Positions 8,429 through 15,027 of a DNA stretch of 64,000 bases are shown here, in pieces. The stretch covers positions 124,001 through 188,000 of the forward strand of contig CAWBFX010000008.1 in the NCBI GenBank assembly GCA_963788215.1. The letters run 5' to 3'. The translations under genes were made by a program, and so were the position numbers. Positions within the stretch are counted from its first letter, which is position 1; the number at the start of each line of letters is the position of its first letter. This DNA comes from AC-32 sp963788215 (GTDB taxonomy: Bacteria; Actinomycetota; Thermoleophilia; Gaiellales; Gaiellaceae). Below the pieces are notes generated by a model. It saw only the letters and a program-made list of their open reading frames with translations, had not been told where the DNA came from and did not search any database.

Positions 8429-9331
8429 GTGCTACGCGTAGGAATCGTGGGGCTGCCGGGCTCGGGCCGGTCGACGCTGTTCGCGGCGCTGACCGGCGGG
8501 CAGGGGCCGGTCGGAACGGTCCCGATCCCGGACGAGCGGCTCGAGCCGGTCGCTGCGATCGAGAGCTCCGCCAAGATCACGCCCGTCGCGCTCGAGGTGG
8601 TGGACGTCCCGGGAACGGGGCCCGCTCTCCTCGGGAACCTGCGCCAGATGGACGCGCTGCTCGCCGTCGTCGACGCGTTCTCCGGGACACGCGACTCGGC
8701 AGCCGACCGCGAGGCCCTGCTGCTGGAGATGGTCGTCGCGGACCGAGACCATGTCGAGGGACGGCTCGAGCGGGTGCGGACGCAGGCGAAGTCGGGTGAC
8801 CCCCGGTTACGCGAGGAGGTCGCCGAGCTCGAGCGGGTGCTCGCGCACGCGGAGGCCGGGCATCCGTTGTCCGAGTACCCGGGTCAGGTGCCGCGCGAGC
8901 TCGAGCCGTTGACGACCAAGCCGCTCGTCGCGATCGAGAACGGGCCGTTGGGAGTCGACCTCAAGCTCGAGGCCGAGCTGGCCGAGCTTCCGCCGGCTGA
9001 GGCCGCCGAGTTCAGGGAGGGTCCGTCCGCGCTCGAGTCGGTGCTGCGGGAGGTCTTCGCGGGGGCGGACCTGATCACGTTCTTCACCGCGGGGCCGACC
9101 GAGACGCGGGCCTGGACGCTGACGCGAGGGCAGACCGCGCTCGACGCGGCGGAGGCGATCCACACCGACATCGCGCGGGGGTTCATCCGCTGCGAGGTGA
9201 TCCCGTGGGACGAGTTCGTCGAGGCCGGCACACGCGCCGAGGCCCGGCGCCGGGGCCTCGAGCGCGTGGAAGGAAAGACCTACGTCGTCGCGGACGGTGA
9301 CGTCTTGAACGTCCGCTTCAACGTCGGCTAG
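8429..9331 (+). CDS. YchF-like GTPase/ATPase with C-terminal TGS domain
   Basis: This is a P-loop NTPase of the Obg/YchF family, which binds ribosomes and hydrolyses nucleotides. The P-loop is GLPGSGRST (residues 8-16), and switch 2 is VVDVPGTG. The conserved TGS domain covers about residues 215-300 (FFTAGPTETRAWTLTRGQTA ... DGDVLNVRFNV). It is 300 residues against about 360 for typical YchF. The canonical NxxE base-recognition motif is not evident in KPLVAIENG, and the central coiled-coil is shortened. Its TAG stop shares a CTAG with the stop of the opposing micropeptide gene. Confidence 0.75.
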   Translation: MLRVGIVGLPGSGRSTLFAALTGGQGPVGTVPIPDERLEPVAAIESSAKITPVALEVVDVPGTGPALLGNLRQMDALLAVVDAFSGTRDSAADREALLLEMVVADRDHVEGRLERVRTQAKSGDPRLREEVAELERVLAHAEAGHPLSEYPGQVPRELEPLTTKPLVAIENGPLGVDLKLEAELAELPPAEAAEFREGPSALESVLREVFAGADLITFFTAGPTETRAWTLTRGQTALDAAEAIHTDIARGFIRCEVIPWDEFVEAGTRAEARRRGLERVEGKTYVVADGDVLNVRFNVG

Positions 9332-9378
9332 CAGCAGCCGCCGCCGCCGCAGCAACCGCCACCATCGCAGCAGCTCAT
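9328..9378 (-). CDS. Cys/Gly-rich micropeptide divergent from arsR
   Basis: A 16-codon ORF encodes MSCCDGGGCCGGGGCC. An AGGAGG Shine-Dalgarno sits 4 bases before its ATG (9383-9388 on the plus strand). Upstream, TATCAT (plus 9405-9410, read on the minus strand) can serve as a -10 element beside the ArsR-type dyad. The peptide is three vicinal cysteine pairs spaced by four residues, and vicinal cysteines are classic ligands for trivalent arsenic. The ORF ends on the CTAG shared with ychF, an arrangement seen at four other convergent gene pairs here. Inference: an arsenic-inducible thiol peptide that buffers, delivers or senses arsenite. Expression is unproven. Confidence 0.55.
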   Translation of the reverse strand: MSCCDGGGCCGGGGCC

Positions 9379-9404
9379 GCGTCCTCCTTTCGTCGCTTGT
9401 CCGC

Positions 9405-9428
9405 ATGATACATTGATGGTTATCGATG
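9405..9428. promoter_or_regulatory. divergent promoters and putative ArsR operator
   Basis: Overlapping -10 elements face opposite ways: TATCAT on the minus strand (9405-9410) and TACATT on the plus strand (9409-9414). An imperfect dyad, CATTGAT-GGTT-ATCGATG (9411-9428, 6 of 7 positions paired), covers the region up to the arsR start codon. It resembles ATTGAT/ATCAAT-type ArsR/SmtB operators. One bound repressor dimer could silence both arsR-arsC and the micropeptide. Confidence 0.5.
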
Positions 9429-9755
9429 CAAGCTCTTCCTGTCGTCAACCAGCCCTGCTGCGCGCCCGGGGCGCCGCAACTTCCGAGACGTGAGGCCGAG
9501 AGGCTCGCGGCGCGGTTCAAGGCGCTCGCGGATCCCGCGCGCGTCGAGATCGTCAACCGGCTCGCGGGTGCTGACGAGGTGTGCGTGTGCCGGCTCGACA
9601 TCGGCCTCTCGCAGCCGACCGTCTCCCACCACCTGCGAGTCCTGCGCGAGGCCGGGCTGATCGAGGTCGCACGCAAGCGCGGGACGTGGGTCTACTACCG
9701 GCTCGTGCCCGAGGCAGTCGAGCAGCTCGCCTTCGCGCTCGGCGGGACCGCTTGA
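9426..9755 (+). CDS. arsR: ArsR-family arsenic-responsive repressor
   Basis: A 109-residue ArsR/SmtB winged-helix regulator. Cys53 and Cys55 in EVCVCRLD sit at the start of the DNA-recognition region, the classic As(III)/Sb(III) sensing position (ELCVCDL in known ArsR). The recognition helix is LSQPTVSHHLRVLREAGLI, followed by the wing VARKRGTWVYYRL. An additional vicinal pair, Cys11-Cys12, lies in the N-terminal arm and could provide the third thiol. It is co-transcribed with arsC through a TTGA overlap. It probably represses its own operon and the divergent micropeptide. Confidence 0.9.
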   Translation: MQALPVVNQPCCAPGAPQLPRREAERLAARFKALADPARVEIVNRLAGADEVCVCRLDIGLSQPTVSHHLRVLREAGLIEVARKRGTWVYYRLVPEAVEQLAFALGGTA

Positions 9756-10129
9756 GCCTGCCGCGCGTCCTCTTCGTCTGTGTCCAGAACGCGGGGCGGT
9801 CCCAGCTGGCTCAGGCGCTCTACGAGCGTCGCGGCGGCGAGGCGCGGTCGGCCGGATCGAAGCCCGCTGAACGCGTGCACCCCGAGGTCGTCGAGGCGCT
9901 GCGGGAGGTCGGCATCGAGATCGAAGGCCGCAAGCCGCGCGGAATCTCGCGCGAAGACGTCGAATGGACCGACCTCGTGGTGACGATGGGCTGCGGCGAC
10001 GCCTGTCCGGTGCTGCCGGGGAAGCGCTACGTGGACTGGGAGCTGCCCGATCCTTCGGAGATGTCGCTCGACCAGGTACGCGCGCTGCGCGACGAGATCG
10101 AGCGCAGGGTTAGTCGACTGGGCGAGTAG
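9752..10129 (+). CDS. arsC: arsenate reductase, low-molecular-weight phosphatase fold
   Basis: A 125-residue cytoplasmic enzyme reducing arsenate to arsenite. The phosphatase loop is C10-VQNAG-R16-S (CX5R). The resolving region MGCGDACPVLPGKRYVDWELPDP (Cys81, Cys85) is characteristic of thioredoxin/mycothiol-linked actinobacterial ArsC enzymes. TTG 9752 was chosen because it overlaps the arsR stop as TTGA and starts four residues before the first strand. No arsenite exporter (Acr3/ArsB) is in the window, so efflux must be encoded elsewhere. Confidence 0.9.
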   Translation: MSLPRVLFVCVQNAGRSQLAQALYERRGGEARSAGSKPAERVHPEVVEALREVGIEIEGRKPRGISREDVEWTDLVVTMGCGDACPVLPGKRYVDWELPDPSEMSLDQVRALRDEIERRVSRLGE

Positions 10130-10934
10130 CCGCGGTCGCGTCGAGCTGGTTCGCGTGGTAGAGGACCGACGCCTCCGCCGTACGCGCCGCCCGCGCGTCG
10201 TGGTGCACGGCGACCGCATGTAGCAGCTCGGCCCGCGCGTCGGACGCGAGCGCCGTCGAGCGCTCCTCGATCAGCCGTAGGCCGAGGTGGACGTGGCCGA
10301 GCAGCCGGCCCTCTTCGGTCTGGCGAAAGGTCGGCCCGCGCTCCAGCTCGCGCGTGCGGCCGACGTCGTGGAGCAGCGCAGCCGCCAGCAGCAGATCCAC
10401 CCGCAGTCGCGGGTGCAGCTGCGCAGCCTCGCGGCAGAGCGTCGCGACGCCGACCGTGTGCTCGAGTAGTCCGCCTGCGTACGAGTGGTGGGTCTCGGCT
10501 GCCGGCAGCCCCCGCAGCGCCGCGCGCAGCGGCTCGTCGGCGAAAAATCGCCCGACCGTCTCACGGAGCCCGTCGTGGGAGATCTCGCTCGCGAGGAACT
10601 CGAGGAAGCCGTCCAGCTCCGCAGCGTCGCGGCGCATCGCCGGCGCGAGCTCGGCCGGGTCGGCCTCCGCCGCCTCCAGAGAGCGCACGTCCAGCTGCAG
10701 CCGGTCGCGGAACTTCTCGACCCGGCCGAGCACGTGAACGGCGTCGCCTTCCGAGAACCGGTTGTCGAGCAGCTCGACGTCCGACCAGACGCGCGCTTCG
10801 ATCCGCCCGCTCGGGTCGACGAGCTCCAGGGCGAGGTAGGACGCGCCGGCCTTCGTGCGCCGCCGCTCCTTGCGCGCGACCGCGTAGACGCCTTCGACCA
10901 CCCGGTCCTCGGCGAGGGATGCAATCGCGCTCAC
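10110..10934 (-). CDS. YhaM-like 3'-5' exonuclease (OB fold plus HD domain)
   Basis: The 274-residue product has an N-terminal OB-fold nucleic-acid-binding domain (YLALELVDPSGRIEARVW to RLQLDVRSLE, about residues 30-85). The HD phosphohydrolase domain shows LLEHTVGV, the HD doublet in ALLHDVGRTREL, and a downstream His pair in VAVHHDAR. This order matches the YhaM/CBF1 family of 3'-5' exoribonucleases. GTG 10934 was chosen because it begins just before the OB domain and leaves 18 bases to the divergent DUF1015 gene. Its tail overlaps arsC by 20 bases. A role in RNA turnover is by family analogy. Confidence 0.75.
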   Translation of the reverse strand: MSAIASLAEDRVVEGVYAVARKERRRTKAGASYLALELVDPSGRIEARVWSDVELLDNRFSEGDAVHVLGRVEKFRDRLQLDVRSLEAAEADPAELAPAMRRDAAELDGFLEFLASEISHDGLRETVGRFFADEPLRAALRGLPAAETHHSYAGGLLEHTVGVATLCREAAQLHPRLRVDLLLAAALLHDVGRTRELERGPTFRQTEEGRLLGHVHLGLRLIEERSTALASDARAELLHAVAVHHDARAARTAEASVLYHANQLDATAATRPVD

Positions 10935-10939
10935 AGTGG

Positions 10940-10945
10940 TAGTTT
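10940..10945 (+). promoter_or_regulatory. -10 element of the DUF1015 transcript
   Basis: TAGTTT lies 7 bases before ATG 10953, inside an 18-base divergent spacer. No Shine-Dalgarno is present. Confidence 0.5.
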
Positions 10946-10952
10946 CACGGCC

Positions 10953-12019
10953 ATGGCGGATGTTCGGCCCTTCCGTGCGGTGCGCTACGACGAGACCGTC
11001 GCGGGCCCGCCCGCCGAGCTCGTCGCGCCTCCGTACGACGTGATCTCGCCCGACGAGCGGAAGGCCTTCCTCGCGAGGAGCCCGCACAACGTCGTCCACC
11101 TGACGCTTCCAGCAGAGGAGGCCGAAGCCGGGCGGCTCTGGGACGACTGGCGCGCCCACGGCGTCCTCGTGGATGAGGCCGAGCCCGGCTTCTGGTGGCT
11201 CTCGCAGGACTACGTCGGCCCGGACGGGGTCGGGCGGACGCGCGAAGGGCTGGTCGCCGCGCTGACGCGCCGAGCCCTACGAGCGGCGCGTCGTCCTGCC
11301 GCACGAGCGCACGCACCGCGGGCCGAAGGAAGGGCGCCTGCGCCTCATGCGCGAGGTCGACGCCCAGCTCGAGCCGCTCTTCTTTCTCTACGAAGGGGAA
11401 CCGCCGGTCGCGGCGGCCGGAACGCGAGCCCGACATCGAGGTCGAGGGCGCACGTCTCTGGCGCCTCCCGCCCGACGGGATCCAGGAGGCATTCACCAAC
11501 CGGCAGCTCCTGATCGCGGACGGACACCACCGTTACGAGACCGCGCTCGCCTACGGTCCCGACGTGGAGGTGCTCGCCGTGCTCGTCAGCCTCGACGATC
11601 CCGGCCTGATGATCTTCCCGACTCACCGTGTCTTCGAGCGCGCCCCGGCCGAGCAGCTCGCCGCCGAGGAGACGCTGCCGGATCCGGAAGAGGCCCTCGA
11701 GGCGCTCGAGCGCGTCCCGCACGACCGGGCCGCGGCGGTCGTCTACCGCGACGGGCGTTCCGAGCTCGCCGTCGACGGGAATGAGCTCGACGTGCAGCTC
11801 GTCGACCGCCTTGGCCACGAAGGCATCAGCTACACCCCGGACTGGCAGCAGGCCGTGCGCGCCGTCGACTCGGGCGAGGCCGAGGTCGCGGTGCTGATGC
11901 GCCCGACGAGGATCGAGGACGTCTTCGCCGTCGCCAAGCGCGGTGAGACGATGCCGCAGAAGAGCACCTACTTCTATCCGAAGCTCGTCTCGGGCCTGCT
12001 CTTCCTGCCTCTTGCGTGA
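10953..12019 (+). pseudogene. DUF1015 protein, reading frame broken twice
   Basis: The N-terminal part (ADVRPFRAVRYDETVAG, APPYDVISPDER, NVVHLTLP) and the C-terminal part (LLIADGHHRYETALAY through LVSGLLFLPLA) are clear DUF1015 blocks, but they lie in different frames. A middle block, EPYERRVVLPHERTHRGPK, lies in a third. The breaks are near 11265-11272 and 11412-11424. Each is restored by skipping one base (+1). The flanking protein segments are well conserved, which argues for indels in the sequence rather than old decay. If intact, the protein would be about 354 residues. It overlaps the next gene by 8 bases. Confidence 0.7.
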
Positions 12020-12803
12020 CGACTGGCTGAGCGTCTGCCGCGAGGCGGTCGCCGACGTGCACGGCGTGCTGCGCGAGCTCCCGACGCGCGACGAGCGCGA
12101 GGTCGTCGTCGGGGAGGGCGAGGGCGGCGACGAGACCACCGCGGTCGACGCCGAGGCCGAGAGGGTCATCCTCGAGCGGCTCCGGGCGATCGAGGGCGCG
12201 ACGATCGTCTCGGAGGAGGTCGGCGAGCTCCGCGGGGACGGGAACCTGCGCATCGTCGTCGACCCGATCGACGGCTCGCTCAACGCCAAGCGCGGGATCC
12301 CCTTCTTCTCGCTCTCGATTGCGATCGCCGAGGGCGAGACGATGGACGACGTCGTCTTCGCGTTCGTGCACGACTTCGGCAGCGGCGAGGAGTGGACGGC
12401 CGAACGCGGCGGGGGCGCGTGGTTGAACGGCGGCGACCTCGGGCCGACGAAGCCGCGCGAGGAGATCGAGATCCTCTCGTTCGAGGCGACGCTCACCTCC
12501 TCGGTGGCCGAGAAGGCTGCTGCGATGGTCGGGCTCGCCTACCGGCTGCGGATCATGGGCTCGCTGGCGCTCTCGCTCTGCCACCTGGCCGCGGGGCGCG
12601 TGGACGCCGTGTGCTCGCTCAAAGGTGCGCGCGCCGTGGACATCGCCGCAGCGCAGCTCCTCGTGCGCGAGCGCGGTCTCGCGATCGACCTGCCGGAGGC
12701 GCCGCCGTTCGGGGAGGCCCCGCTCGACACCGAGGGCCGTTCACGGGTCGTGGCCGCTGCGACGCCGGCGGTCGCCGCGGAGCTCTTCGCCCGGCTCCAG
12801 TGA
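12012..12803 (+). CDS. inositol monophosphatase / fructose-1,6-bisphosphatase family protein
   Basis: A 263-residue Li-sensitive-type sugar phosphatase. The metal-binding signature is VVDPIDGSLNAKRGIPFFS (about residues 80-98). An upstream acidic residue in VSEEVG and the C-terminal GARAVDIAAAQLLVRERG complete the active site. The DPIDGSLNA...GIPFFS variant is closest to the archaeal-type dual IMPase/FBPase enzymes, so fructose-1,6-bisphosphate is a possible substrate. TTG 12012 is inferred from its overlap with the end of the DUF1015 gene. The downstream DUF72 gene starts in a GTGA overlap, so the three form one operon. Confidence 0.8.
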   Translation: MRDDWLSVCREAVADVHGVLRELPTRDEREVVVGEGEGGDETTAVDAEAERVILERLRAIEGATIVSEEVGELRGDGNLRIVVDPIDGSLNAKRGIPFFSLSIAIAEGETMDDVVFAFVHDFGSGEEWTAERGGGAWLNGGDLGPTKPREEIEILSFEATLTSSVAEKAAAMVGLAYRLRIMGSLALSLCHLAAGRVDAVCSLKGARAVDIAAAQLLVRERGLAIDLPEAPPFGEAPLDTEGRSRVVAAATPAVAAELFARLQ

Positions 12804-13525
12804 TCCGGATCGGCTGCTCGGGCTGGAATTACCAGCACTGGCGGAACGGCGTCTTCTACCCGCCCCGCCTGCCGCCGCGGCGCTGGCTCGAGTTCTACGC
12901 CGAGCACTTCGACACGGTCGAGATCAACATGACCTTCTACCGGCTCCCGCGCGAGACGGCCGTCGCGAACTGGGTGCGTGAGTCGCCCGAGGGCTTCCTC
13001 TTCGCGGTCAAGATGAGCCGCTACGTGACGCACATCAAGCGGCTTCGCGACCTGCCGCCGAGCCTCGAGCTCTTCTACTCGCGCATTCGGCCGCTCGTCG
13101 GCACGCCGAAGTTCGGGCCGGCGCTCTGGCAGCTCCCGGGGACCTTCCGCCGCGACGACGAGCGGCTTGCGGAGGCACTGGCGGTCCTGCCGCAGGGCCG
13201 CCACTGCTTCGAGTTCCGCCATGAGAGCTGGTTCGTGCCCGAGGTGTACGAGCTGCTGCGGGCGCACGGCGTCGCTCTGGTGATCGGCGATTCGCCCGAG
13301 CGGCCGTTCCAGGCGCACGAGCTGACCACGGACTGGACGTTCGTCCGCTTCCACCGCGGCACGCGCGGCCGTTACTCGAACTACTCGAAGACCGAGCTGG
13401 AGGAGTGGGCGCGGCGGATCGAGGAGTGGTCGGCGGTCGGAGACGTCTACGCGTACTTCAACAACGACTGGAACGGATACGCGGTGCGGAACGGCCTCTG
13501 GCTCAAGCGCCGGCTCGGGCTCTAG
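12800..13525 (+). CDS. DUF72 (YecE-like) protein
   Basis: A 241-residue TIM-barrel-like protein of the DUF72 family, function unknown. Signatures are the N-terminal IGCSGWNYQHW, FDTVEINMTFYRLP, FLFAVKMSRYVTHIKRL and the C-terminal DVYAYFNNDWNGYAVRN. GTG 12800 overlaps the previous stop as GTGA, supporting translational coupling to the phosphatase gene. Length and motif order are typical. Family members often sit beside DNA repair or Fe-S genes, which does not hold here. Confidence 0.85.
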   Translation: MIRIGCSGWNYQHWRNGVFYPPRLPPRRWLEFYAEHFDTVEINMTFYRLPRETAVANWVRESPEGFLFAVKMSRYVTHIKRLRDLPPSLELFYSRIRPLVGTPKFGPALWQLPGTFRRDDERLAEALAVLPQGRHCFEFRHESWFVPEVYELLRAHGVALVIGDSPERPFQAHELTTDWTFVRFHRGTRGRYSNYSKTELEEWARRIEEWSAVGDVYAYFNNDWNGYAVRNGLWLKRRLGL

Positions 13526-13608
13526 CGCGGTTCCGGCACCATTCAGGGACGCGTGCGCAGCCGAATCCGAGGCGGCTCGCAGCCGCCGCGCTCGTCGTCC
13601 TCGTCCTC

Positions 13609-15027
13609 GTGGTCGTGGGCGGCGTGGTCGCGGCCGTGCTCACCCAGGGTGGCGGCGCGTGGTCGGGCTCGACGCTGCACGGCAGCTTCGTCGACCGCAA
13701 CCGTGACGGTGTGCTCGAGCGTGGGCCGGGCGAGCCGTTGGTCGAGCGCACAGATCTCGCCCCGCGCGCTCGGCCCGTCCGCCGGCTGGCGCTCTTCGCG
13801 CAGATCACGGACGTGCATGTCGTCGACGAGGAATCGCCGGCGCGCCTCGAGATGCTCGACCGGTTGGGCGCGCCCTACACGTCTGCGTTCCGGCCGCAGG
13901 AGGCGCTGACCGGCCAGGTGTTGGCGGCGACGGTGCGGTCGCTGAACGGGCTCCACCCGCAGGCGGTCGTCGAGACGGGAGACCTGATCGACAACGCGCA
14001 GGCGAACGAGCTGCACGAGGCGCTCGCGGTGCTGCGCGGCGGCCGCGTCGATCCGAACAGCGGCTCGGCCGGATACCGGGGCGTCCAGGCCGCCTCGAAC
14101 GCGGACCCGTACTACTACCGGCCCGACGTCGACCCGCCGCGCCATCCGGGACTGCTGGCCACCGCGGAGCGGCCGTTCGTCTCGCCCGGTCTCGAGGCGC
14201 CGTGGTACCCCGTGCTCGGCAACCACGACATCTCCGTCCAGGGGAACCTGCCGCCGACGCCGCAGACCGAGGCGATCGCCGTCGGCGACCGCAAGCTCGT
14301 CACGCTCGGTCCGCAGGCTCAGGAGCTGGCGCGGGCCGGCCTGTTCTCGCCGGCCGTCGTTCAGCGAGCGCTGGTCAAGGGATTGCCGGGCCGCTCGGTC
14401 CGCGTTCCCGCCGACCGGGGCAGGCGCGAGCTCTCGGTGGCGGAGGTGCTGAGGACGCTACGGACGGCGAGCGGCCACGGCGGCAGCGGGCCGCTGCTCG
14501 ACTACGCGTTTTCGCTGGGCCCGCGCGTCCGGGGAATCGTGCTCGACACGATCGACCGCGGCGGCGGCGCGAGGGGGCTCGTTCGGCCGCGGCAGGTTGG
14601 CTGGCTGCGGGGCGCGATTGCGGCGGCAGGCGACCGGCCGGTCGTGGTCTTCTCGCACACGCCGCTGACGTCGGCCACCGGCGGTGAAGCCGTGCTCGCG
14701 CTGCTCGACAGCGACCCGCGAGTCGTGGCCGCGGTCTCGGGCGACACGCACCGCAACTCGATCCGGCCGCGCCGCACGCCGGCCGGCGGCTACTGGCTCG
14801 TCGGAACGTCCTCGCTGATCGACTACCCGCAGCAGGCGCGTGCGTTCGAGCTCGATCGCACGGCGAACGGCCGGCTCGTCCTCCAGACGTGGATGGTCGA
14901 CCACGATCCCTCCTCGAAGCCGGCCGCAACGTCGCTCCGGCTTGCCTACCTCGACTTCCAGGGCGGCCGGCCGCAGGGATTTTCAGGGACGCACCGCGAC
15001 AGGAACGCGCGGCTCTACCTTCGCTAG
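13609..15027 (+). CDS. membrane-anchored metallophosphoesterase
   Basis: A calcineurin-type phosphoesterase exposed outside the cytoplasm. Motifs in order are AQITDVHVVDEE, VVETGDLIDNAQ, VLGNHDISV, VVVFSHTPLT and AVSGDTHRNSI, giving the full set of metal ligands. A hydrophobic anchor (LAAAALVVLVLVVVGGVVAAVL) precedes a DRNRDGVLERG calcium-loop-like stretch. The start is unresolved: GTG 13609 falls inside the anchor, whereas the open frame extends upstream to basic residues near 13552 without a canonical start. GTG 13553 is one frame off, so a start-proximal indel is possible. The stop shares CTAG with the opposing permease gene. Confidence 0.75.
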   Translation: MVVGGVVAAVLTQGGGAWSGSTLHGSFVDRNRDGVLERGPGEPLVERTDLAPRARPVRRLALFAQITDVHVVDEESPARLEMLDRLGAPYTSAFRPQEALTGQVLAATVRSLNGLHPQAVVETGDLIDNAQANELHEALAVLRGGRVDPNSGSAGYRGVQAASNADPYYYRPDVDPPRHPGLLATAERPFVSPGLEAPWYPVLGNHDISVQGNLPPTPQTEAIAVGDRKLVTLGPQAQELARAGLFSPAVVQRALVKGLPGRSVRVPADRGRRELSVAEVLRTLRTASGHGGSGPLLDYAFSLGPRVRGIVLDTIDRGGGARGLVRPRQVGWLRGAIAAAGDRPVVVFSHTPLTSATGGEAVLALLDSDPRVVAAVSGDTHRNSIRPRRTPAGGYWLVGTSSLIDYPQQARAFELDRTANGRLVLQTWMVDHDPSSKPAATSLRLAYLDFQGGRPQGFSGTHRDRNARLYLR

